The notes beneath the pieces are model-generated. The model was not told the origin of the DNA and did no database searches. It saw nothing but the letters and a program-made list of their open reading frames with translations. 64,000 bases of DNA from Osedax fenrisi (Eukaryota > Annelida > Polychaeta > Sabellida > Siboglinidae): assembly GCA_964019155.1 (NCBI GenBank), contig OZ025243.1, forward strand, positions 9,231,865 to 9,295,864, written 5' to 3'. The position numbers and the translations under genes are program-made. Shown one piece after another: positions 49,434 through 61,893 of the stretch (its first letter is position 1; each line of letters begins with the position of its first letter).

Positions 49434-49849
49434 ATGGACGAAACGACAGAAGTAGTAAGTGTACACACAAATGAAATAACTTCACCAGCTGATCATATTA
49501 CGTTTGAGAGTTCCAGGGATTTAGATGTTTCAATTTATGATGTAGGTGATACTAACGAACCATCCAATAAAAGAAAAAAACACGATGTTACGATAAATAG
49601 TACAGTAAGCACCCCATCATATGCATTAGAAGAAAGGTTACACTCTATACTTTGCTGCTCCGTTTGTCTAGATATACCAAATAATTCTGTTTTTCAAGTT
49701 AGTATTAAATTAATAATTAATAATCTGAAAAGTATTAAAAAAAAGGATTATACTTGTAATAATGTATATTTAATAAATATATGGCTTATTATTTATAATA
49801 TATTATAATTCACATTAATAGTAATAAACATGTAACTTATTAATAATAC

Positions 49850-49892
<43 letters not shown>

Positions 49893-50224
49893 ATGTTACA
49901 AAATCGTTAATTTTAAAATAATTATCTAACATAATATTCGTACCTGGTCAAAATCTTCGCGGATCAAGAGAACTTTACGATCAGCGGACAAATTCGGCGG
50001 ACATTATCCGTCGATCGTAAAATTAATTGATGCGTAATTTAAACGCCCTCACAATTATTTATTCGAAATATTGAATTTACAATAACGTAGTTTTGTTTGT
50101 AGTTACAAACATTAATATTGTTAGTTTTAGTTATTTTCACTTGTTTGGTTTGGTTAGGTTTATTTTTGATATTTCCATGTTTTGTTAGCTCAATTACATC
50201 ACGAGTGAGTCTATTAAACATATA

Positions 50225-50276
<52 letters not shown>

Positions 50277-53200
50277 GTTATGTATAAGCCGTTGTATGTA
50301 TGATAGTCTACATAGTTATACGCTAATTATAATCATTATAATAATGACCAATCATACTTTATTGTAATATAACTAATTCGAATAAAAAAATGTACGGGAA
50401 TTCAAATCGCTCACTAATCGCGAAACTTTTAACATAGTCCATGATATTCATATAACATAATCATAACGAATCATTATATAATTATGCATCTCATCTTACA
50501 CTTTGAAATCCAAGGTATTCTGCACATTCATTACAATCTATATATATATATATATATATATATTTCACACGAATAATACATAATTGATATATTGTAAAAT
50601 ATACGGAGTTACAATTTTCCATGTCGAATGTATAGTTTGCCAGGTTTATTACAGGTCGAATTCAGTTTGAAATAAATTATATATATATATATATATATGC
50701 AATATGCATATTCATAGATATACATACTACGTATATGCGTATTCACACATAATATATATATATATATATATTCGCAGGTTTAGCCTCGTCCGGCCATTAA
50801 TTAATTTACAAAAATGGGTCTTAAAATATTAGTTAGAAGTGATCTTATATAATTGTGTATAAATAAATGACCGGCTCTTGTTAAAACCATGGATGCATTA
50901 ACATGAGAGTGGCTTCTAAGGGACATTAGATCCATCTATGGTTATAAGTCAAAACGTCATCTAAGTTCTTGAATGGGATGAAAGGACTCCACCAAATAAT
51001 AATAACAACACCAATATATATATATATATATAAATATAAATTAAAATTAAATATATATATATAAATTATTCAAACTGGATTCAACTAGAAATAGACATAT
51101 GATCTGGAAACTATTAATTACCTAAAATACACAACATTATAATCATCATGTTATTTTATAAGGATGTAATTATTATAATAATATCACGATTAATCTTGGC
51201 AAGAGCTATTTATCAAGTACTTTCTAATAGTCTATTATAGTATTGAATATAACACCAAATAAGCAGTGCTTATATTAATTATTAGATTACTATTATAATA
51301 ATTTTTATAAATTATTTATTATACTTAAATTAAATTATAGTTAATCATTTTAATGATTATTCACACATATTAACATTATAAATTTGCGATGAATATGTAT
51401 ATAATAAAATTTAAAAATAAAATTGTCTACGATACATGACAAAAATTATACATGTTCGTTAAAGTTGTTTCTGTTTAAATTTAAGTATACAAAATTTCAG
51501 TAAAATAAAGGTAGTTATTTAAAATTTAACTAAATAAAGGTTATTATATTTTCCTTTTTCTCGATATTTTCGTGTCTACATAAGAAGTTATTATTTTTTA
51601 TTACAGTATCAAATTTATATTCTTAATTATTCAAAAAATCAAGAACAATTTTATATCTATCTAATTAATTATCTTTATATTAATGTTTTTATTTTGTCAT
51701 TAAGGGGATGGCACACGACGCCCGCCTCCCTATGTATAGAGATAGCAAATAATGGGTCTACGCAAAACTAGGCGCGCAGATTTCTATTCATTGAATTGAG
51801 CTAATTTTTGTTTTATTCTATTCATTAAATGTATACACATACTATTACAGGACATAATTTGTATAATATATATTATATAACATATATATTTATATGCACA
51901 CATTTTAATTTTTTAATTTACGGAATTTCTATAGAAATTGTTTATTTTTGCAACTATACATATACAAATTTAGAAAATTACGCCTGTAATAGTATTCATA
52001 CATATGTTATTTATATAATGAAATAAAAATTAGTAGAATACATATAGTAGTTTTTGTTATACCTAAGTTTATAAACACATACCTAGCGCGAAATAATTAT
52101 TCTGAGAAAACAGCATTTGAAAATTTAAAGTATACATATCTATTGATAATATAGCAATTTAGAAATCAATTGTATGGCATTTCTAGATTGAATTCACAGC
52201 TGATATTTATACAGATACTAAAACACACTACATTTATTAATATAAGGAATAAAAAATAAATACAAAATAATTTTTTTTTATCATTTTGAACACTGGGAAA
52301 TCCCCTTAAGAAAATATATAATTAATTTTAAGTGAATAATGTAAAAAAAAATCACAATTATTTAGACAATTATATTTATTCAAAATAAATATCTTTATAA
52401 TAAATAATTAAAATTTATTTATTCTATATAAATAAATGTAATGAAATCTTTTATATAAAGTTTAAGGATACAAAATAACATTCTAGAATATTTGCAATAT
52501 ATTTTTGTTATTTTAAATATATTACATAACATAACCAATTTAAATTATATAATATTGTATAGGTTTATTTTTATTTAATAAAAAAAACTTATCTGAAAAT
52601 CTATTTCAATAATTTCATCTATAAATTGATTGTAATTTTATAAAATTAATTTTTTTTATTTTAAAAATGTTTCTTAATAAAAAAAATGAATAACACTAGA
52701 ATACAATGTATATAATATATTATTAATACAATTATAATGAGATAAATTATTATAAATTAATTTTATTTTATAAATATATATATATTTATATATATATATA
52801 TATATATATTAGATATTCACATATATAATTAAAATACATCAGTGAAATAAACAGGTATATAATGATGCTAATAGTAATATAACTCTTGTTGGTGTCCTTA
52901 AAAAATCAATAAATAGCATACAGTTAATATAGAATAGTTATTTATAGTAATAGTATATAATCCAAATCATATAAGTATAATTGTATTGATATACATATAT
53001 ATATATATAAATTAATAAGTTATATTTATTTATTTATAATATTAATTATTTATTATTATTATTTATATACTTTAGATTTCTATTATTTACATACACATTT
53101 ACAAATTCATACTCACTAGTCAAATACTGTGATATAGTGTATTGACTATAAAGCTGATTTTACACCAACAAAATAGCCTGATATCGGCCTGATTGTATGG

Positions 53201-53804
53201 TCCGATATTGGGATATATTAATTATTTTGTTTTAAAAAACTTACTAGATACCAGGCAAATCAAAGATTGAATAATAATGTATATATAAATGTATGCATAG
53301 GAGGTGTGTCGTCATGTACAGTATAGCCGCTCACACATAAACTACCTGTTTTTATGTTCATCGATATCGGGCTATATAAATCGGGCCAATATAAGACTAA
53401 TGTGTTGTTGTGTGAAAGCAGTTAAATAATATGCCCATAATATGTAGCATGTATCACGTTAGCGCATCTATCATTTATATTAATAAATAGTTTATATTTT
53501 TTATAATATATAAAAAATTATCTTTATTATTATGTTTACATAATTTATTTTCATTATGTTATCAATCTGATTTCAATGATTATTTTCGATGGAAAAATCT
53601 ATAAAAAATATTATTTTCATAAATTCATTTAATAATAAATACCTTTATTTAACATTGTAACTTATTAACTTTTTAATATTTACAATATAATATATATTAA
53701 TATATCATTTAAAATTTAATTTTGATATTAATATATATGTATAAAACTTACAAAACTACATTGAACTATATTTAAATATAGGTATTATACATTATATTGT
53801 ATAA

Positions 53805-53836
<32 letters not shown>

Positions 53837-55984
53837 AAGATTAATTATATTATCCTTAGAATTTATACTTTAGAGAAAATATTTGCTAATGTTATTTATT
53901 ATCTACAACTACTCCATGGAATGTTATTGTGTTTTGTAATTGTATACCATTACTGTATTATATCTAGGACAATGACCTATGTTAATTATTGTGTACATGT
54001 TTTTATATATATTTACATATATTTAATGGATAACTTATTTTGATTATATTTAAGCATATTTTAGTTTAGATAGCCTAGTTGTTAATGTTTTATTATAAAT
54101 AGATAAAATATACTATATTATTTCATAAAATATAATTATGACTTATTATATTAATTATGATAATATAATACTATATATATATATAATATATATATTATAA
54201 TAAGTACATAAATTATTATATCAGGTCATATGTGTATTTAATTTATTATACCAAATGGTAGGACAAATATATTAAATTGTAATAATATAAGTGAATTATA
54301 GTTTCTTTATAATTGTTGAGATAATATTTTATTTAAGAATGCATTTTTCATATGTGAAATTTTGTAAAATTATCTAATATAACTCACACATTCATAAATT
54401 TTAATATTTTTACTGCAATAATCACAAAACATGTACTAATTAGAACATTTTCTATATATATTGCATGATAAGTTATGCCATCATAACTAAAAATGTATGT
54501 ATTAATATAATTACTATTTTAATTGCATACACTCTGATATTTATGATATGTATCAATCAATTTAGAATAATAAACTTTTTAAAATATAATCAATTTAGAA
54601 TCAAAATTATTGATACTAAATAATAAAATATTTGATTTTTATATTTCTCTTTTATATTCATGTCATTTAAACAGATTAAAAATATCCAATCTTCAAACTG
54701 TCTTTAATATTCGTTTGTTATTTTAACTGATTAAGCAAAGATTAATAAATTTGACTAACATTGAAATTCATTTACAAAATGTTAATAATTGCTCATTTAA
54801 TTTTGCATTACAATATTATATAATTTATAACTAATTTTTTTATTAATATTTTATAATAACTAGTTCATTATATATTATTTAATATATCAGTTTAATATAA
54901 AATAATAAACATCTAGATAAAATATACTAAAATTTTTTTAGTAAAAATACAATAATTAAATATAAATATGCGAGCTATAAATCGAACTATTATTCGAATA
55001 ATGAAATTATAATTTCATAATATATTATCTTAAGATCTCATATTAATTTAAAATTAAAGCTATTTAGTGACTCATTGACGATCATATCATATGGACAAAG
55101 AGTGCGAGAGAGAGAGAGTGTGTCACGCGATTAAGTAGCGTCGCATATCCCACAGTGTGCAAACGGACATTTGATGTGCGCGAACTGCTTGTCGCATTTA
55201 TTGGCCGACGCTCGGCTCAAGGACGACGGCGCCACCTGTCCCAATTGTCGTTGCGACATCAGTCGATCGTCGTGCATTCGAAATCTCGCCGTCGAGAAAG
55301 CGATCAGCGAGATGCCCACTGCGTGTCGCCACTGCGCGGGAAAACTCGCTCGATCGGACATCAAAGTTCACGAAACTTTACTTTGCAATGATAGGTATAT
55401 TGCCCAGGCAGCGATACGCATTACTATGTCGGTAGAGCGCGGCTACTTTAGCTAGCTGCTAATAATGTATCGGTGGTCGTATCTCCGTCGAAGTCAATAT
55501 TTGATTTAGTGTATATAATAAAGTAAAGAAATGAAATAATTTCAATGGTTTATAAACAATGTTAGTAATTGTTACATTTTATGATACTTATAGTTATGAT
55601 ACTTATAACATTATTTTATAACAAATATTTCACCATGAAAGTATTTGTCTTGACCTGTGGCGTTGTTTAATTGATGACAACAGTTTACTTAAATGTAGTG
55701 ATATTATGTAGTGAACTAACTGATGAAGTGCAAATATTTGTATTATTATTACATTTGAGATTCAATATTTATTTAATTTAAACTTAAATAAATAAATAAT
55801 TATAATATTGATATTACCCATATTATTATAATAAAGTAATATATTTTTGTATTTTTCTTCTAATATCAAATTTGTATTTTTTATAATTTCTGTAATTATT
55901 TACCTTTTTCTTATAACATATGATTTCTTAGTAATATATTTAGATGTAAACTAAATTATGTAGATTATCTAATAGATATTATCA

Positions 55985-56018
<34 letters not shown>

Positions 56019-56588
56019 TTTTGTATATAAATATTATATATACAAACATAAATATGATATATTGATTATAAGCTGAGGTAATATACATAAATAACATTAC
56101 AATATGTTGGTATCAATACCTAATTAGTATCAATACTAATTAGTCTATAGATTAATGTATTTAATTATATTAAGTTTGCACATTCGTTAGTTACGCACAG
56201 GATAGTTAATAAAGTCATACAGTGAATGTATAAATGACTTGACTACCATCACTATTGTATAAGCTCAAATCTTTAATTAAATTGGTATATAATACAAGAT
56301 TTATAACTCATTTCAAATGTATCATGTCACACATGTAAGGGATGGTACTACTACCATTACTATTATTCATAATTATTTTATTTCTATAATTTCGATATAA
56401 ATATGTGTTTTTAATAATTTATAATTTGCCCACTTCAAGGATTAAAACCAAACTTATGTCATGTAAGAATAATACTATGTTAATAAATGATACTATGGTA
56501 TCATCTAAGTATTACATGTATATGTAATATAATAGTTTATATCAGGTTTATAGATTTTATTTATATATTATTAATGTTACTGCTATGT

Positions 56589-56665
<77 letters not shown>

Positions 56666-56898
56666 TGAACATATATTCTTTTGATACTAACCAATAGAAA
56701 TATGGTAATGCATGTTATAAAAACAATTATTTTTATATGTCTAAAAATAAATATAAATCTATTTTTATGTATCACTCAGTAAATTCATCTACCTCTTTAT
56801 TACTATTAAAATTATCTTTATATTCATGAGAAATTGTTATAAATATAAATATGTATATATATATATATTTACCAGAATGACCTTAATACAATACTGTG

Positions 56899-56958
<60 letters not shown>

Positions 56959-58317
56959 TACAATGAATACTTATTAACTACTAATAACTTCATTCAAAAT
57001 CATTATATAAATCGTATTCATTCATAATATAAATATTGTTGTATATAATTAAATCACCCCGAATATTTAAACGTTATATACATATACTTGTACACTTAAT
57101 ACCAATACATTACTCCTACAACAGATTAATAAAGTGTAAGTACTCTTTAATCGGATGTCAATGGACGGGTCCGTATAATGACAGCGCAGACCATGAAACA
57201 ACGTGCAGCTTTCCTAGCAAATCTGCAGGTTTAATATCTCTTCTATGCAGTGTATCTACTAGTATCATTACGTACAGCCATTGCGTGACATGTTTCTACT
57301 GATGTGAACCCTGATTAATCAATAATACTTAATGGAAATACTTGTATAAGCCAATTAGCTTTTATAAACTTGCCTTATAATTTGATTCGTTTTAAATCAT
57401 ATTAGAAAAGTATAACCAGATAATTATAATACATTAGATTAATTAATTAAAATATATATTTATATATATTATTTTATTATTATTAGATTTAGGCAATGTC
57501 AGGTTAATTATAGAAGCAGTGTTCCTTATCGAGACGATTACCCCTATATATAAATGCCAAAGATTTTCCGAAGGAAAGATATAATACTTACGCGAAATCG
57601 TGTAATTCGAATTTGTATACAAAATACCCTGGTGCCACCTATAGCGGGTTACTTTTAGGAACTATGCGTTGTTTATAATGTAAATTCGTATTTAACTATA
57701 CACTTTTAAAATGTTAAATAATATGCTTTAAATTAATATTTATATGATGACAACTAAGTGTTCATTACTAATATATAACAAACAAATATGATATGTATGT
57801 TTTAAATGCTATAAGTATATATTTAGTGAGTAAAAGCTAATTTATATTGCATGTAATTTAATAGAGCAATGAAAACATTGTTGTATGCAAACAGAGCCGA
57901 ACCTAAATCTATTTCAGTGATTTCGATACTACTGCTAGCAGCGGTTGGGGCTATTACTAAATTACGTTGCATGCATAGGGAGTGTTATATCTTTGCTTCG
58001 CAAAATCTTTGTAAATGCTATATTATATTACTTTTAATACACATTATTATTAAATGTAATATAAATTTATTAATTATAATATTTATTTAACATATTAATA
58101 AATACATAATTTTAAGAATATTTGTTCTTCAAAATTACATGTTTTAAAGACAAATAAATTAAATAAAATTTCAAAATTTAGATAAGGGTAATAAAAATAC
58201 TAATAATAATGATTGATAATTAAAAAATATCACCTAATATATTTTGTAATGAAATAATTATACTGATATATTAGCTAATTTATACAAATATTTAAAACTA
58301 AATAATATTATATAAAG

Positions 58318-58348
<31 letters not shown>

Positions 58349-60372
58349 CGACATAGATATATCTTTATAATTATATAATACCTATTTAAATATACATATT
58401 TACCAGGTGATTTGTTACAATATATGAAATCCAAAGAAAATGATGAATGTAAAGAAATGATTATTTATAAAAATGTTTTTAATTTATTGTCTTTAGAGAA
58501 AATTACATTTAGTGGTTATTATAATTATTCAGTTTTAATTCTAAACTATTTATTTATTTATTTATTTCCAAACCCAGTAACTCTATATCTTTACATGTAA
58601 ACATTGTAATTCTTATTCCTTCTACATCCATCAATTTATGTATATAAATAAGTTTTTGAATGATTTATGAAATATATATGTATATTTTAATAAATGATAA
58701 TTATAATAAATATAATATATATTTTATATAAAATAATTCAAACATTCCTACTGTTGGTATTGGATTTATTAATTTAAATTTAAAAATAATTTAAATTTAA
58801 TTAGTTTATTAGTTATTTTGTAGTTAATTTATTATTGTGTATTTTCTTAGTTGCTTTTAAAATACACGAAATATGTTATATAATTAGAATATTTAAAAAA
58901 GATATAGTTAATTATATTATAGTATATTTGATAATTATTTTAAATAAATTATTTTATTTTATTAATTTATGTAAAAATAATGTTAGAATAATATAATAAA
59001 TCTAACAAAATAGAATTAATTGTATTAAACAAATTTCTAACCAGTGATGATTAATTATATATTATATTAGTTTTACTAAGTAACTATACAAATTAAAAAA
59101 TGTATTAATAAATATGTATACAACATATCTCTAAATCTATATATTGATAATTATAATTAATTAAATCAATAATTTGTAAACAAATTATCTAAATACTTCT
59201 AGAATTTGTTAGTTAATTATTAAATCACTAATTCTAAATTCTTATTCACTTTCTTGTTATATATTCTCTTTCTCGTTTAACTTTTATAGTATTTTGAATT
59301 ATTTTTAGAAACTATTAAATTAAATTTATTTGACATTTCAGAATATTTATTAGCGTTACTATTATGTCAAGTTTAAATCACCGGTATATTGATGTTTGTA
59401 GACTTGCAGTTAAGATCGTATAGATCTGATGACTACATCAGCAAGCTGCACTATGAGACTGCTAGGTTCAATGCTTTCAGCTATCAGTGGACGGTGAAAG
59501 CGAGGGTAGCTGCCATATCTGAAGGCTCCACTAGTAGACTTATACAAGTTAGTCTATTTATCTTAATTTCACTATTTTATATTAGTTAGTATATGTAATA
59601 TTTTTTAATTTGATTAATTTACTGAAAAATAAGAGTAAAACTGCGTTCCCACTAAAAATTGGAGTCATATTATTAAAGCCAGATATCTGATGCTACAAAC
59701 TATTTCCTTATTAGAATTTTCTTAACATTACCCTTATATTTAGTAAATGTTTAAAAAAATAAAAAATATGAATCTTAGTAAAAATAAATTTGGCATTATT
59801 TATTAGTGTAAATGTTGAAAAAGGAATGTGTTTCCTTTGCCTACATTTTGTATATTTTACATGTAGTAGCTAGGAAATGTATAGGGTTATTCAAAGGCTA
59901 ATATTTGTATGTATAGTGTATGAATATATGTGCAATTTATACATTATACTAAGGGTATTTATAGCTACAATATATCAAAAGAATAGCATTAATTCTTTTG
60001 TATTTTATATATAAATATGCATTCAAACATTATATTTTACATTTTTTCAGTTATCTTTCATATAATTGAATATATAATTCAAATTTATAAAAAAAACTAC
60101 TATTATTATAGTATATAATTATTTGTATACATGGATGGATGACATCTATAGAATGACAAATTAGATGGATTGTATTCATATTAGAAAGCCTTTAGAAATT
60201 GAAATGTATAGGTAAATGTATTATATGTAAATTGTATTCAAAGTTTTTCAATAATAAATTCAATATTTCAATAAATAAAACACATTATTTTATATATATA
60301 TACCCTGGATATATATACATTATTTTACATTTATATATTCATATTATATGTAAATAAATTCATATATGCTAT

Positions 60373-60437
<65 letters not shown>

Positions 60438-60475
60438 AATGTATTAAAAATATGTATATGTTAAATAAACAATAT

Positions 60476-60516
<41 letters not shown>

Positions 60517-61893
60517 TCATATTATATGTAAATAAATTATTACATATGTTCTATATTCCATATATATATAAATTAAGAATGTGTATGTAAAACAAACAAT
60601 ATATATAAATTAAATTAAAAATATTTATAAATGTAAATATATATAAATAAAAAGATACATCTTCAAATACATATCTGCAAAATCCGGAGTATAGCTGTGT
60701 ATGTGCAAGTGGAGATATCTTTGTCAGAGTTCTTGATGCACTCTACATCTAAGTGAACTTGATTCATTCTTCAATTCCTTTAATAATAATATACTAATGG
60801 ATATTATAAACAATTCAGTTTTTAAATTTTACAAATTGAATAAATATAAGGTATAAAGTATTGTAAATTAGTATATATAAGTTATGAATATAAATAATTT
60901 AATAATATTTATTAATTAATAATATTTCATAAATATAATTTTTATTTTTCATTTATATAATATAGTTGGTTCGTATAAGTTGCTTTTTATAGCAGTTCTA
61001 GCATAATTTCATTAATAATTTTTTGAAAGTACCTAAATAACCTTCTATAAATATAAAATGTATATGTTATGATAAAGTTTATATTATTTTTTTTAGATTT
61101 TTCAAATCTCAACGTTGAAATATCCCTTAGTGTGATTTATATATATATATATATATATAATTATAATATACTAGATATAAATGATTTTGTTTCTCAAAAT
61201 TTATTATAATTATAACAAATTAAAATATATATTATTTTAATAATATATATAAATGTATTAACTTAAATTTAAAATATTCTTTATCTATTTTTTACAATAC
61301 ATCCTTCAATTAAATACACCGCATCAATTATACAATAAAATAAAATTTTGATTCCAAAATATATAATTCTGTCGTTATATAATATTAGCGTCATTAAATT
61401 AATATTAAATAATATTAGATAATAAGCAAAAAAATTAATATTTTTCTGAATGATTATCTTTTCATGAGCTAGGTAATGATATTATTACAGTATACAAAAT
61501 TCGTACATAATATAATAGTATCTATATAATACCTAAATATATAAGCCTATATATCAACCTATATCATCAGTAACCATTGCATATATATAAATTAATAAAC
61601 ATGTCCCACATGACCTCTAGGATCCTACAAAGTCAACCGACCGCAGACTAGAGTACCAGCTGATCGCCAAGTCTAAGCTAACCACCCCCGCCTCCCTTCA
61701 CCTTCAGTACGTAGCCATCGAGGGCCCGTACGAACGCGTGCTCATCAAGCCCCAGGTGTACGCCCACAACTTCACTAACGACGCCGCTGATAGTCAGTAT
61801 CGCCCTCTACCGATGGAAAGCGACGAATGCAATCGGCTGTTGAGCGGTCGCAGTATCAACATACGGTTGATACTGTTTCAGCTGCAGTCTTGA
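49434..61893 (+). CDS. ZTRAF1: Zinc finger TRAF-type protein (ZTRAF1/CYHR1), 6 exons
   Basis: Exons 49434-49697, 55156-55394, 57125-57228, 58407-58514, 59402-59547 and 61621-61893 (stop TGA) join in phase to 1134 nt, 377 aa. The protein is the orthologue of vertebrate cysteine- and histidine-rich protein 1 (CYHR1, now ZTRAF1). Residues 1-64 are a poorly conserved acidic N-terminus with a KRKKH basic patch. A RING-type finger (C75, C78, C89, H93, C96, C99, C116, C119) is split by intron 1. A TRAF-type Cys/His segment follows (KCKYSLIGCQW, HETTC), and a conserved C-terminal domain contains FNLLSLEK, RSDDYISKLHYET, EGPYERVLIKP and INIRLILFQLQS. The RING suggests E3 ligase activity, which is inference. 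The ATG is the first in the open frame. Exons 2 and 6 are strikingly GC-rich, exons 1 and 4 AT-rich. Confidence 0.95.
49974..50021. repeat. GC-richer hairpin in ZTRAF1 intron 1
   Basis: TTTACGATC pairs with GATCGTAAA and CGGA with TCCG across one mismatch and one wobble, giving a stem of about 15 bp with an 18-nt loop. The stretch 49940-50035 is GC-richer than its surroundings. Confidence 0.6.
50775..51015 (+). mobile_element. 3' tail of a non-LTR retroelement
   Basis: GC-moderate sequence including CCTCGTCCGGCCATTAATT and CATCTATGGTTATAAGTC ends in GGGATGAAAGGACTCCACC followed by an AATAATAATAACAACA run. That is the layout of a LINE or SINE 3' end. No coding part remains. Confidence 0.5.
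51704..52305. mobile_element. TTAA-flanked MITE, 0.6 kb
   Basis: TTAA at 51700-51703 and 52306-52309 bounds GGGGATGGCACACGACG on the left and, inverted, GGGGATTTCCCAGTG on the right. The short terminal match plus TTAA suggests the same transposase class as 41131-42152. Confidence 0.7.
53150..53425. mobile_element. Repeat family B (ATCGGGC elements), copy 2
   Basis: Imperfect inverted ends CTGATTTTACACCAACAA and, from the right, CTGCTTTCACACAACAAC bound an interior with GCCTGATATCGGCCTG, ACTAGATACCAGGCAAAT, GTATAGCCGCTCACACA and GATATCGGGCTATAT. The interior order matches 44165-44425. Confidence 0.7.
55395..57124. other. ZTRAF1 intron 2
   Basis: GC-rich for the first 110 bp after exon 2, then AT-rich, with (AT)n at 55985-56012, 56593-56664 and 56904-56956. 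No element recognised. Confidence 0.5.
57229..58406. other. ZTRAF1 intron 3
   Basis: Mostly occupied by the family A MITE at 57558-58011; (AT)n at 58323-58348. Confidence 0.6.
57558..58011. mobile_element. MITE family A with intact 7-bp TSD
   Basis: The 454-bp element starts CAAAGATTTTCCGAAGGAAA and ends with the near-complement TTTGCTTCGCAAAATCTTTG. TAAATGC lies exactly on both sides (57551-57557 and 58012-58018). No transposase. The short frame inside it (57869-58090) is accidental. Confidence 0.93.
58515..59401. other. ZTRAF1 intron 4
   Basis: AT-rich, nothing recognised. Confidence 0.5.
59548..61620. other. ZTRAF1 intron 5
   Basis: AT-rich with (AT)n at 60377-60430 and 60485-60508, and a partly repeated block near 60340-60375 and 60510-60545 (TATATTCATATTATATGTAA). 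Another short (AT)n lies at 61138-61158. Confidence 0.5.

Larger units (their letters stand above)
49698..55155. other. ZTRAF1 intron 1 (5.5 kb)
   Basis: Contains (AT)n at 49855-49889, 50227-50268, 50539-50562, 50680-50698 and 52785-52810, a hairpin at 49974-50021, a LINE tail at 50775-51015, a TTAA element at 51704-52305, repeat family B at 53150-53425, (ATT)n near 53806-53835 and a GA tract at 55105-55120 beside the acceptor. Confidence 0.6.

Noticed and set aside
55131..55391. Open frames on both strands over ZTRAF1 exon 2
   Set aside because: They are alternative frames of a GC-rich exon whose true frame matches CYHR1.
57869..58090. 73-codon frame starting MKTLLYANRAEP
   Set aside because: It lies in a MITE with no coding conservation and runs out of the element into AT-rich sequence.
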